This document shows, one piece after another, positions 35,428 to 44,245 of a stretch of DNA of 53,958 nucleotides; position 1 is the first letter of the stretch; the number at the start of each line of letters is the position of its first letter. A model generated the notes under the pieces. The model saw only the letters and a list, made by a program, of their open reading frames with translations. It did not search any database and was not told the DNA's origin. The position numbers and the translations under genes are program-made. Origin of the DNA: JANWKA01 sp035533815 (lineage in GTDB: Bacteria; Bacteroidota; Bacteroidia; Chitinophagales; Chitinophagaceae); contig DATLTB010000051.1 of the NCBI GenBank assembly GCA_035533815.1, positions 1 to 53,958 on the forward strand, written 5' to 3'.

Positions 35428-36684
35428 TTACCCGTTGTATCCCCTGCCCGGACCCAGGTAAGCCTTCCTGATATTTTTCTGCATGAGGGTCAATACCTGG
35501 GGAAGCGGGGGGTATTGGTCCGGTTTCCGCAAAGGAATTTCTTCGCAGGGCTCCGGCAGCCTGATCCGCTGCCCTTCCCTCATGGCTTTCCCGCCCCCTG
35601 CTAATTGCTCCGCGGGGACCAGCAGCGCCGCTTTCAGTCCGCATTGGGCCAGCAGGTTGTTGCAGGTATACCGGATTCCGAGTTCGGTATCCCGGAAAAC
35701 CGTCCGGGTATGCTGGTCAATGAACAGGAATCCCGCAGGGGAGCCTGAGGGGGCAGATTCAATCAGGGTGAGTACTCCCTCCTGCTCCAGTTTTGCCGTT
35801 AAATCATGAAAACGATCCGGAGGTTTGATCAGCACCCAATCCAGCACGGCCCGGAGCCTGGCCAAATGAGGAGGTTTGGTCAGCGCATTTTCCCGGAACC
35901 GGGTATCCAGCCAGTCCAGGGTAGGTTGGCCGGGCAGGGAACTGGCAGCCACCGGAATGCCGGTCCGGCGACCCTTGGGACTGAGCATCTGGTATACCAG
36001 GCCCCTGGGGGGCTGGCCTGGGACTTTTCCTCGTACCGGGAAGGCAAAAACATTATATACCCGGAGTATGGCATTGAATTCCGGCAGGGAGGTGAAATGA
36101 TAATCCCTTCCCATCGAAGAGACAATTCCGGCTATTCCTGAAAAGGTGGCTGTCCTGCCATACTCCAGCCTCCGGGCTTCTTTCACCTGCAGGGTACCTG
36201 GAGGAAGTTGCCGGGAGATCCGGGCTTCCCTCAGTCCATAGCGGAGTTCAATTTCCCGGCTCACCCTAAAGGAAAGCCGGCGCAATGGCTTACCTGCAGC
36301 CATAGTGCTTCCATCCTCACGGACCGTTACGGTGACCACATGCAGGTGGGGATGGGCGGCATCCAGGTGCCGGTAAACCAGGGAGGGTTGACCGCCCAGC
36401 CCGGTTTTTTCCAAATAAATTCCGGCTATCCTGACGAATAATTCCGGAGATATCCGGTCTTCCGGATGGAAGTTCAGGGATATATGCAGGGTATTGGCCA
36501 ACACCATGGGGTTCAGGCTTAAGCGGTCCGTAAGCCGCTTCAGCCTCCCTGCCCTGCTCAGTTCCCCGATATCGGGCAAATAATTTGCTGCCAGGATAAG
36601 CACCGCTTGTCCTGCGTCCAGTTTCCTTTCATTATACCTGAAAGGGCTTTTAATTCCCCTGGTCAGGTGTATGCTGACAAACAT
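35428..36684 (-). CDS. mobB: Relaxase MobB (MOB-P type)
   Basis: 418 residues from ATG 36684 (MFVSIHLTRG). N-terminal relaxase domain: FRYNERKL, then HISLNFHPEDRIS, and the metal-binding triad YRHLDAAHPHLHVVTV (His106, His111, His113/115). The nucleophilic tyrosine is probably Tyr17 in FRYNERK, by analogy with related relaxases. The C-terminal half is basic and of unknown fold. It overlaps mobA by 35 bases. It would nick at an oriT, likely in the 300 bases upstream of mobA. Confidence 0.88.
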   Translation of the reverse strand: MFVSIHLTRGIKSPFRYNERKLDAGQAVLILAANYLPDIGELSRAGRLKRLTDRLSLNPMVLANTLHISLNFHPEDRISPELFVRIAGIYLEKTGLGGQPSLVYRHLDAAHPHLHVVTVTVREDGSTMAAGKPLRRLSFRVSREIELRYGLREARISRQLPPGTLQVKEARRLEYGRTATFSGIAGIVSSMGRDYHFTSLPEFNAILRVYNVFAFPVRGKVPGQPPRGLVYQMLSPKGRRTGIPVAASSLPGQPTLDWLDTRFRENALTKPPHLARLRAVLDWVLIKPPDRFHDLTAKLEQEGVLTLIESAPSGSPAGFLFIDQHTRTVFRDTELGIRYTCNNLLAQCGLKAALLVPAEQLAGGGKAMREGQRIRLPEPCEEIPLRKPDQYPPLPQVLTLMQKNIRKAYLGPGRGYNG

Positions 36685-37069
36685 GTTCGTACAATTGATG
36701 CATCCGGGATTTGATTTCTGCCATTTGACCGAAAATGGTTTCCTTATCCTGTTCATTGAGCAGGATCCACGCCTTGATCTCGGCTGGCTGTTCCATGGAA
36801 CGCATTTTTTCCACGGACCGGCTGAACTGGCTGCCCAAAGCAGCCAGTTCATTTTTCATCCGGATAAGCTCCTCCAGCACTTCGTCTGCGGACCGGTTCC
36901 GGTAATTCACCGTCACCGGGTGGTTTAAGAGTACTTTGCGGACATAATCACTCAGGGTGCGGCAGGTAGTTTTTTTCAGGTACCGGTTCACTTCCTCATA
37001 TTCCTGCCTGCTCATTTTAGCTGCTATGCAGCAGTTCCTTTTTGCGTCTTGTTCAATGTTTGGGTTCAT
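36650..37069 (-). CDS. mobA: MobA, relaxosome accessory protein (MobC/NikA-like ribbon-helix-helix)
   Basis: 139 residues from ATG 37069; the upstream in-frame codon at 37090 is TTG. AAKMSRQEYEEVNRYLKKT followed by LSDYVRKVLLN is the ribbon-helix-helix pattern of relaxosome accessory proteins, and the rest is helical. It begins the mobABC operon. Together these three genes are the standard mobilization set of Bacteroidota mobilizable elements, but no integrase, excisionase or replication gene is seen nearby. Confidence 0.85.
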   Translation of the reverse strand: MNPNIEQDAKRNCCIAAKMSRQEYEEVNRYLKKTTCRTLSDYVRKVLLNHPVTVNYRNRSADEVLEELIRMKNELAALGSQFSRSVEKMRSMEQPAEIKAWILLNEQDKETIFGQMAEIKSRMHQLYEHVCQHTPDQGN

Positions 37070-37383
37070 TTGCTTTTTTTTACATACCAATCAGGGCCAC
37101 GGAAAGATTACTTTCTGCAGCCGGAAGCTGAAGGGATCACCGGAATTAATGAAGGGGGAAAAAATTGGAGGGCTGATCATTCCTGAAACCCATCATCCGC
37201 CAGATCATCTTCACCATTCAGAAACGGCAACAAATATAAGCAATAATAGAAGATTCACAAATACCGGGATAATCGCGCCCGCCTGGTTTTCCGGTCAGAC
37301 CCCAAGCCTTATCAGAAATTCCTTTATTACATTTGGGTAACCGACCGGGGGGAATCAGGGCATAAATCCGGAGAAATCCAAAA
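37070..37383. other. Intergenic region upstream of mobA; likely oriT location
   Basis: About 310 bases between the divergent mobA and the DUF6056-like gene. In known mobilizable elements the transfer origin lies immediately upstream of the accessory protein gene, so it is expected here. The sequence around 37277-37345 is rich in short GGTC/GACC and GGT/ACC inverted pieces, but I cannot pin a nick site. Confidence 0.3.
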
Positions 37384-38886
37384 ATGAAATCCAGGGACCT
37401 GCTGCTTACGGTATTACTTTTTTTCTCCGCCTTTATGCTTTTTATTTCTGGGTGGAGTTTTCCCCGGCTGGATGATTATTTGCTATTTTATCTGAAACGG
37501 AATTGGGGATTCTGGGGAATGCAAGCCTGGATATATCATCATAATTCAGGAAGATATTTGTCTTCTTTTATCGGAGCTTGTTTTTCCTATGACCATTTCC
37601 TGACCGGGCATTACTACCTGCATTCCATCTTCCTCATTCTTTTTACCATTGCCGCCATGTACTGGACCATCAGTAAAATGATGGGTTTAGTATTGCATTA
37701 CCCGCTTTCCCCAAAAATAAATTTACTTTATGCGTTGTTGTTTTTTCTGGTTTCCCTGGCCGTTACTCCGGAAATATTCACTGCATATTACTGGTTTTCA
37801 TCTGCTGTCACTTATCAAACGGGTAATATCCTGTGTGTGTTGCTGGCGGGATTTGCCGCGGAAAGTATTTTCGGGCCCGGAAAAAAAAGGAGGTTATTTT
37901 TTACGGCGATCACGGCATGCACCATAATGTTGATCAACGGCACCAATGAACTGGTGGCTTTGTTGCTGCCAGGATTGTTTTTATCAGCTATAATCCCGAT
38001 GGTTAAATGGGGATTTGTATCCAAGAAAAAGGCCATTTTGCTGACATTGGTTTTCGTTGTCTCCCTGTTTTTCCTATTCCTGGCTCCGGGAATAAGCCAT
38101 CGGGCCCATGAATTTTCGGATCATTCCCTGATTTGGTCATTGGGGACAGGTCTTTTCTGGCTGGCATCTTCCTGGTGGTATTTATTCAAAGTACCCCTGT
38201 GCTGGTTGTTCCTCGGGGATGTTTTTTTCGGCGGAATGCTTATAGGCAGAAATGATCAGGAGATTCCTTTCCTGGTTAATTTGAAGCAGATATCCCTGAA
38301 AAGGGGAATCATGATGGTTGCAGGATGGGAATTTATTGCTCTTTTCCCCCTGGTGTATGCCGTGCAGGGTAGCCTGGCTACCCGGGCACTGAATGTGATG
38401 GTATTCATGAATCTTTTGATCCTGACCGTATTCGCCTTGTGGTTTGGACTGTCCAGAAGCTGGGTGACTGATCATCCGGCCATGAAGACCTTTTCCAGGT
38501 ACAGGTACCTGTTTTATATCGTCCTGCTATTCTCCGGTTCCCTGTTTTTTCAATGCCTGCAGACCGCCATTTCCGGATATTTTTACCAAAAAATAAAGAG
38601 CAGGGAGATGGCCACCCTGGAAAGTGCCCATCCTCTTGGACAGACTTTTGTCCGCCTCAATAATTATAAAACTGCTGTAAAAATGGAATTACAGCATAGA
38701 TACGGGGGAAAAGTCCGGGTCCGGGTCAGGAAACTCCTGTTGATAAAACCTTCCCTGCTCAATTTTAATTTCTCCGACAAAGCAGAAAGACCGAATGATT
38801 ATGAGCTGGATTACTATCAACTGGACAGCCTGACTATTGGCAGGGAAGGGATAAAAAATCATCTCCAGAAATCGGATTACCGGTAA
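37384..38886 (+). CDS. Polytopic membrane protein, DUF6056-like (possible GT-C glycosyltransferase)
   Basis: 500 residues with about ten hydrophobic segments. The N-terminal SFPRLDDYLLFYL has paired aspartates in the first loop, the position of catalytic acids in GT-C glycosyltransferases, and WFSSAVTYQTGNI and NGTNELVALLLPG match the conserved blocks of DUF6056 proteins. The C-terminal 120 residues are soluble and basic. A role in surface polysaccharide or glycolipid assembly is inference. It has no operon partner on the + strand. Confidence 0.75.
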   Translation: MKSRDLLLTVLLFFSAFMLFISGWSFPRLDDYLLFYLKRNWGFWGMQAWIYHHNSGRYLSSFIGACFSYDHFLTGHYYLHSIFLILFTIAAMYWTISKMMGLVLHYPLSPKINLLYALLFFLVSLAVTPEIFTAYYWFSSAVTYQTGNILCVLLAGFAAESIFGPGKKRRLFFTAITACTIMLINGTNELVALLLPGLFLSAIIPMVKWGFVSKKKAILLTLVFVVSLFFLFLAPGISHRAHEFSDHSLIWSLGTGLFWLASSWWYLFKVPLCWLFLGDVFFGGMLIGRNDQEIPFLVNLKQISLKRGIMMVAGWEFIALFPLVYAVQGSLATRALNVMVFMNLLILTVFALWFGLSRSWVTDHPAMKTFSRYRYLFYIVLLFSGSLFFQCLQTAISGYFYQKIKSREMATLESAHPLGQTFVRLNNYKTAVKMELQHRYGGKVRVRVRKLLLIKPSLLNFNFSDKAERPNDYELDYYQLDSLTIGREGIKNHLQKSDYR

Positions 38887-38930
38887 GAGAATCCAATTAG
38901 TTTATTATTGGGTCTTATTTTAGGGCAGTC

Positions 38931-39497
38931 TTATTCATGCAAAAGCCTGGATTTCACACTGTCATATTCATGCTGGTTAATGGCATCCGCATTGAGTAGT
39001 TTTTTCCATTTCATCAATTCATCGGGGGGATCAACAGTTTGTTTGTTTTCAACCAGGACATGGTAAGCAGGCGGGACAATAAGTTCTCCGGAATTGATCG
39101 CATTATCTATTTCAATGGAATAATTGCCCATGGGTCCGAGTCTCAGCATAGCCATGACGGAAAAACCCATAACTCGGTCTCCCCAGACCTGGAGTTTTTT
39201 TACCACTAGCTTGCGGTAAGCAAAGTAGGATAGCAGCCGGCTCGTTCTCCCCAGATCGTTTGTCAAAGTGGAAAAACCTTTAGGGCATTGATAAATAAAA
39301 GCAAATTTTTTATCTGGCATTGTTCCGTTGCCGATTTGTATGGTATCGCCGATATGAATGGTCCAGCCCGAAATAGTCCTGTATCCTGATTTCAGTGCCG
39401 TCCAGGCCAGTTCGCGGGTGGGAAAAAGAATCACGGCCGGCTGTTGAGCTAAAAGGCAGGTCGGCAAAAAGAGTAGCGGGATCATGAAGTATTTCAT
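38931..39497 (-). CDS. Secreted protein with SHOCT-like C-terminus
   Basis: 188 residues with a short signal peptide ending near LLAQQP. The middle is beta-rich (WTIHIGDTIQIGNGTMPDKKF). The last 30 residues, DELMKWKKLLNADAINQHEY followed by DSVKSRLL, match the short SHOCT helix-turn-helix motif found at protein ends and thought to mediate oligomerisation. Specific role unknown. Confidence 0.72.
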   Translation of the reverse strand: MKYFMIPLLFLPTCLLAQQPAVILFPTRELAWTALKSGYRTISGWTIHIGDTIQIGNGTMPDKKFAFIYQCPKGFSTLTNDLGRTSRLLSYFAYRKLVVKKLQVWGDRVMGFSVMAMLRLGPMGNYSIEIDNAINSGELIVPPAYHVLVENKQTVDPPDELMKWKKLLNADAINQHEYDSVKSRLLHE

Positions 39498-39653
39498 AAA
39501 AAGGGGCTGATTTAAAAAAATTCCTGATAAAAATAACCCAAATAACTCTCTTCAGGGGATGAACACGGGTGTTTTTTAAAACTCTAATGACTTTCTAATC
39601 GAGAGCGGTTTAATTCGGGTGACCGGCATTATTCAGCTCCCTGGATTTCGGAT

Positions 39654-42581
39654 TCACCGCTCCCTGATTCCTACTTTACTGCACCAGCCCACTTCGAGGG
39701 AATAAACCCCGAATTCTTCCACCACCTTCCCCTGCAGGATATAGAATCCCCTTCCCTGCAAAGGATATTGTTCAGATGAATCCGGGAAATGTACAGTGTC
39801 CAGCCAGTTTCCCTGTTTGTCCAGGAATGTCCCGAAGCTCATGAGCTCTCCCTTCACGGTCCGGACCCATTTGGTGGTGACATAATAGCCAATGGTACGG
39901 ATGGTATGGCCCAGCTGAGCGGGAAGATCAGCGGCAGTCAGAAAAGGAGTAATATCCGTATTGACAAGGTCCCAGACATTGCAGAGCGGAAAGCCCAGCA
40001 AGGCGATTTCATCCAGGGCATCATCGAGCGGGTGCAGAGTTAATGGAGGAAGCCTGAATTCCCTGGGCTGTTCCCGGAAAAGGACGGAAAGGGGAGCGAC
40101 GGGAAATTTGTTTTTCTTCTCCAGGAAATTGGCTTCCCAGAGCAGTTCCTTTTTATTTTTACCGGTGAACCGGAGGGCCCCGACCCGGATCAGGATATTG
40201 AGCTGTTCACCAGGAACGGCCGTACGTTCAATAAGGTCCTGCAGGTGGAGAAAGGGTCCTCTTTTTATTCTTTCCTCCAGGATTCCTTCAGCTACTGCCT
40301 GGGACAGCCCCTGCACATGGATAAGGCCGGTATGCACCAGACTGCCCTGGATGGAGGTGAGGTATTCACCCTGGTTGACACAGGGGGCTACTACAGTTGC
40401 CCCGGTGCGTTTCAGCTCATGGAAATAAAGCTCGGTATAATAGAAACCACCGAAATTATTGATCACGCTCACCATGAATTCCATGGGATGGTAGGTCTTG
40501 AGATAAAGGCTCTGGTAGCTTTCCACGGCAAAGCTCGCTGAATGGGCCTTGCTGAAGGAATAGCCTCCGAAAGATTCCATTTGACGCCAGACTTCCTGAA
40601 CAATTTGGTCAGGATATCCCAGCAAACGGCAGTTGGCGAAGAATTTTTCCCGGATCTGCAGGAACCGGTTGTTGGACCGGTATTTACCGCTCATGGCCCG
40701 GCGCAGGATATCGGCTTCCCCCATATCCAGGCCTGCAAAATAATGGGCTACCTTGATGACATCTTCCTGATAGACCATCACCCCATAGGTTTCCTTCAGC
40801 AGATCTTCCATTTTGGGGTGGAGATATTCGAACTGGTCAGGATGGTGAAACCGGAATATATACTGACGCATCATCCCGCTGCGGGCCACCCCGGGGCGGA
40901 TGATGCTGCTTGCCGCGACCAGGGTCAGGTAATCCCCGCAACGGAGTTTTTTGAGCAGCTGGCGCATGGCCGGACTTTCGATGTAAAAGCAGCCGATGCT
41001 GTCCGCATCCCGGATGCGGGCGGCGAGGTGCTCATCTCCCTTGAACTTCTCCACATCATGAATGTCAACCCGGACCCCTTTGTTCGCCTCTACCAGGTGG
41101 ATACAATCCCGGATATGGCCCAGCCCGCGCTGGCTGAGAATATCCAGTTTATACAGGCCCACCTTTTCGGCAAGGAACATATCGATCTGGGTTGTGGCAA
41201 AACCTTTGGGAGGGAGCTCCAATGTCGTGTAGGTATATATGGGTTTTTCACTGATCAGCATGCCTCCCGGGTGAATGGACAGGTGATTAGGGAAATTTTC
41301 CAGCAGCTTCCCGTAGCGGAGGATCTGTTTCTGGAAGCGGTCCTCCCCCAGTAAGGCGCGGGGATTGTCCACCAGCGCATCGATCTCCGCTTTGGGCAGC
41401 CCGAACACCTTACCCAGTTCCCGGATGATGGCGCTTCGCTGGAACGTGCTGTACATACCGAGCAGGGCTACATGATCCCTGCCATAGCGCTTGAATACAT
41501 AATCGATCACCTCATCGCGGTCCTTCCAGGAAAAATCGATGTCAAAATCAGGAGGCGAGGTCCGGTAGGGATTGAGGAAACGCTCGAAATACAGGTCCAG
41601 TTCGATGGGATCTACATCGGTGATCCGCAGGCAGTAGGCGGCGATGGAGTTGGCCCCGCTTCCCCTGCCTACATAAAAGAATCCCCGGCTCTGCGCATAG
41701 CGGATGATATCCCAGGTGATCAGGAAATAGGCATTGAACCCCAGGTCATTAATGATCTTTAGTTCTTTCTGCACCCTGACCGCTGCCTCCGGGTGGTTGC
41801 CATAGCGGTGATACATCCCATCGGTCACCAGTTTTTCCAGAAGCACCCGGTCATCAGCGCGGCTCCCGGTGAAACAGGCTTTGTTCTTGTCCGTGTTCAG
41901 GTCCATGCGGAGATTACAGCTGTCCATGACTTTCAGGGTGGCGGTCACCATGGCCGGATAGGAACGGAAGGCTTGCAGGAGCGCTGCCGGTGACACGAAA
42001 TGTTCTCCCAGACCGGCAATTTCCCCGGGCTGCTGCTTGCTGAGAAGGATGTTTTTATCCACTGCCCTGAGCAGGCGGTGGAGATTATAGCCTGCTTTGT
42101 CCGGGTAGGTGACAGGCTGCCAGATCACGTATTTATCGGGCCAGGCCCCAGGGGTTGTACCATAAAGGCGGTTCAGCTGTGAAGGCTGAACCCCGATCAG
42201 CTCATGGGCAGTCAGGGTATCCACCGGATATTTACCGGGTGGATAAATGACCCATACTTTTCCGGGGAAAAGAGGTTTTTCCGGAAAGGGAACAGCCTGC
42301 TGCAAATGGACTGACAAGAACAGATTGATGGCTGCAAAGCCTTCCAGGTCCTGGGCCAGCAGGATATAACAGAAATCATCGCCATTGCGGATCTCTGTGC
42401 CAAGCACCGGCCGGATCCCTGCATGCATACAGTACTCATAAAAATCCCAGCTGTCGCAGGTACTGTTTATGTTGGTCAGGGCCAGGGCAGGGGCCCCGGC
42501 ATCCGCAGCTGCCTGGACAAGCGCTTCCGTGCTGAATGTGCCGTACCGGAAGCTGAACCAGGTTTTACAATTCAGGTACAT
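39654..42581 (-). CDS. DnaE-type DNA polymerase III alpha subunit (error-prone/ImuC-like)
   Basis: 975 residues, shorter than replicative DnaE (about 1160-1200) and close to the DnaE2/ImuC size. The N-terminal PHP domain is degenerate: LNCKTWFSF replaces the metal-binding LHxHSxYS and LTNINS replaces TDH. The polymerase core is intact: GRGSGANSIAAY, the catalytic PPDFDIDFSWKDR, SIHPGGM, and KAHSASFAVESYQ. A tandem HhH region (GLSQAVAEGILEER) and a C-terminal OB-fold end the protein. It overlaps dinB by 17 bases and is co-oriented with it. Context with dinB and umuDC argues for a translesion role rather than genome replication. No imuA is seen. Confidence 0.88.
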   Translation of the reverse strand: MYLNCKTWFSFRYGTFSTEALVQAAADAGAPALALTNINSTCDSWDFYEYCMHAGIRPVLGTEIRNGDDFCYILLAQDLEGFAAINLFLSVHLQQAVPFPEKPLFPGKVWVIYPPGKYPVDTLTAHELIGVQPSQLNRLYGTTPGAWPDKYVIWQPVTYPDKAGYNLHRLLRAVDKNILLSKQQPGEIAGLGEHFVSPAALLQAFRSYPAMVTATLKVMDSCNLRMDLNTDKNKACFTGSRADDRVLLEKLVTDGMYHRYGNHPEAAVRVQKELKIINDLGFNAYFLITWDIIRYAQSRGFFYVGRGSGANSIAAYCLRITDVDPIELDLYFERFLNPYRTSPPDFDIDFSWKDRDEVIDYVFKRYGRDHVALLGMYSTFQRSAIIRELGKVFGLPKAEIDALVDNPRALLGEDRFQKQILRYGKLLENFPNHLSIHPGGMLISEKPIYTYTTLELPPKGFATTQIDMFLAEKVGLYKLDILSQRGLGHIRDCIHLVEANKGVRVDIHDVEKFKGDEHLAARIRDADSIGCFYIESPAMRQLLKKLRCGDYLTLVAASSIIRPGVARSGMMRQYIFRFHHPDQFEYLHPKMEDLLKETYGVMVYQEDVIKVAHYFAGLDMGEADILRRAMSGKYRSNNRFLQIREKFFANCRLLGYPDQIVQEVWRQMESFGGYSFSKAHSASFAVESYQSLYLKTYHPMEFMVSVINNFGGFYYTELYFHELKRTGATVVAPCVNQGEYLTSIQGSLVHTGLIHVQGLSQAVAEGILEERIKRGPFLHLQDLIERTAVPGEQLNILIRVGALRFTGKNKKELLWEANFLEKKNKFPVAPLSVLFREQPREFRLPPLTLHPLDDALDEIALLGFPLCNVWDLVNTDITPFLTAADLPAQLGHTIRTIGYYVTTKWVRTVKGELMSFGTFLDKQGNWLDTVHFPDSSEQYPLQGRGFYILQGKVVEEFGVYSLEVGWCSKVGIRER

Positions 42582-43758
42582 GGGATTTACGGGAAGGGCC
42601 TGTTACCATAGCAGCCGCAGGCATTAACAATTGGGGACCGAACCGGCGCTTGATGCTGTCCACAGACTGATAAAGGCGAATCATCTCCTGGGTGTCATCG
42701 AACAGGCTGATCTGGTAATTACCCCCGACCAGGTGACTGAACCGGATGCCCAGCAACCGGACCAGCAGGCGACGATCATACAGGCTGGTGAACAGTTCCC
42801 GGGCCTTCTGCAACAGCAGATGGTCCGATGCACAGTAGGGGATGATCGCCTGTTTGGTCACCGTGTCAAAATTGGAATACCGGATCTTGACGGTGATGCA
42901 GCCAGTCAGCCGGTTCTGGCTGCGCAGCTCAAAGCCGATCTTGGCAGTCATGCGGGCCAGCCAGCCATTGAGGTAGGTCATATCAATCGTATCGCTGTCA
43001 AACGTGTTTTCCGTGCTGATGCTTTTTTGCTCGCGGTAAGGCACCACGGGAGATTCGTCAATGCCATTGGCCCGTCTCCAGAGTTCCATGCCATTTTTGC
43101 CCAGCAGGTTCTGCAGCATCTCCGGGGGGATCTCGGAAAGGATCCGGATCGTGTCGACACCCATGCGACTCAGCAGTTCCCCGGTCTGCCTGCCGATCAT
43201 GGGCAGCTTCTGCACGGGCAGCGGCGCCAGGAAGGATTTTTCGCTGCCATAGGGTATTTCCAGGCGGCCATTGGGTTTGGCTTCGTCTGTCCCTACCTTG
43301 CTGATCAGTTTGTTGGATGCCAGGGCATAGGAAACCGGCAGGCCGCTTTCCCGGCAGATCAGCTTGCTGAGGCGGTCCGTGAAACGACCGCAGCCGAAGA
43401 ACCGGTCCATGCCGGTCAGGTCCACATAAAACTCGTCAATGCTGGCTTTTTCAAACAGGGGCACATGGCCGGCGATCACCTCGGTGACCAGCCGGGAATA
43501 TTTACTGTAATCTTCGTGATCTCCGGAAATGATGATGGCCTGGGGGCAAAGGCGCCTGGCTATCTTCATGGGCATGGCGGAATGCACCCCGAACCTGCGG
43601 GCCTCATAGCTGCAGGCGGCCACGACCCCCCGGTCGCTGCCGCCCCCGACCAGGAGTGCCTTGCCCTTGAAGGAGGCGTTCTTCAGGCACTCGACGCTGA
43701 CAAAAAAAGCATCCAGATCCAGGTGGGCTATGGCCCGGTGTGTGGGATAAGGGGACAT
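42565..43758 (-). CDS. dinB: DNA polymerase IV (Y-family translesion polymerase)
   Basis: 397 residues. Catalytic acids are Asp14 in AHLDLDAFFVSVE and Asp108/Glu109 in ASIDEFYVD; the fingers motif is SYEARRFGVHSAM. A C-terminal clamp-binding QISLFDD is present (QxxLF type). The ATG at 43758 lies only one base from the edge of the 15-bp inverted repeat, so the mRNA must be nearly leaderless. First gene of the dinB-dnaE operon. Confidence 0.94.
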   Translation of the reverse strand: MSPYPTHRAIAHLDLDAFFVSVECLKNASFKGKALLVGGGSDRGVVAACSYEARRFGVHSAMPMKIARRLCPQAIIISGDHEDYSKYSRLVTEVIAGHVPLFEKASIDEFYVDLTGMDRFFGCGRFTDRLSKLICRESGLPVSYALASNKLISKVGTDEAKPNGRLEIPYGSEKSFLAPLPVQKLPMIGRQTGELLSRMGVDTIRILSEIPPEMLQNLLGKNGMELWRRANGIDESPVVPYREQKSISTENTFDSDTIDMTYLNGWLARMTAKIGFELRSQNRLTGCITVKIRYSNFDTVTKQAIIPYCASDHLLLQKARELFTSLYDRRLLVRLLGIRFSHLVGGNYQISLFDDTQEMIRLYQSVDSIKRRFGPQLLMPAAAMVTGPSRKSHVPEL

Positions 43759-43759
43759 T

Positions 43760-43808
43760 AGGCAATATTACTAAAAATATTAGTAATATTGCCTAAAAAT
43801 ATTAGTAA
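43760..43808. promoter_or_regulatory. Shared operator between dinB and umuD: 15-bp inverted repeat plus partial second copy
   Basis: AGGCAATATTACTAA (43760-43774) and its exact complement (43780-43794) are separated by AAATA. The inner part CTAAAAATATTAGTAA recurs directly at 43793-43808, three bases before the umuD ATG at 43812. The whole divergent gap is 53 bases. Symmetry, repetition and position over both promoters make a repressor operator very likely. It does not resemble the E. coli CTGT-N8-ACAG SOS box. A LexA-type or other damage-responsive repressor specific to this lineage is inferred. Confidence 0.75.
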
Positions 43809-43811
43809 ACT

Positions 43812-44240
43812 ATGCTGATCCGTACCCTGTCGCCTGCAGTGGACCCGCTGCTTCTACCCTTGTCCGGTGCTGCGGTGCAGGCTGGCTTTCCTTCCCCTGC
43901 CCTGGACTATAGCGAAGAGGAGATAGACTTCAATGCGTTTCTGGTGGAGCATCCGCTGGCCACATTCGTGGTCCGGGTCTCCGGAGATTCCATGGTGGAC
44001 GCCTGCATCCCTGACGGGGCCTGGCTCATCGTGGACCGGTCCCTGAAGCCCCGGGATCAGGCAATCATCGTGGCGGTCCTGAACGGGGAGTTCACGGTCA
44101 AGCGCTTCCGGAAAACCAGGGAAGGGATCCGGCTCTGCCCTGCCAATAAAAAATATGCAGCCATCGATATTACGGAAGCCATGGATTTCCAGGTCTGGGG
44201 GGTAGTCACCAGGATCATCGTGGAAGCGGATAAAATTTGA
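43812..44240 (+). CDS. umuD: UmuD-like S24 peptidase
   Basis: 142 residues, no DNA-binding domain. The cleavage site is Ala24-Gly25 in AVQAGFPSPA, the nucleophile is Ser60 in VSGDSMVDA and the general base is Lys97 in FTVKRF. All three residue numbers coincide with E. coli UmuD (24-25, 60, 97), so RecA-stimulated self-cleavage to UmuD' is expected. It starts 3 bases after the second operator copy and runs into umuC with a 5-base gap. Confidence 0.93.
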   Translation: MLIRTLSPAVDPLLLPLSGAAVQAGFPSPALDYSEEEIDFNAFLVEHPLATFVVRVSGDSMVDACIPDGAWLIVDRSLKPRDQAIIVAVLNGEFTVKRFRKTREGIRLCPANKKYAAIDITEAMDFQVWGVVTRIIVEADKI

Positions 44241-44245
44241 GCTGT

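Noticed and set aside
40542..41354. A 270-codon + strand frame opposite the dnaE-like gene
   Set aside because: Antisense shadow of a gene with clear polymerase motifs; GC-rich codon bias creates long antisense frames throughout this locus.
42631..43761. A 376-codon + strand frame opposite dinB
   Set aside because: It is the antisense shadow of dinB, which has all catalytic motifs; the + frame has no recognisable features and would cover the dinB start.
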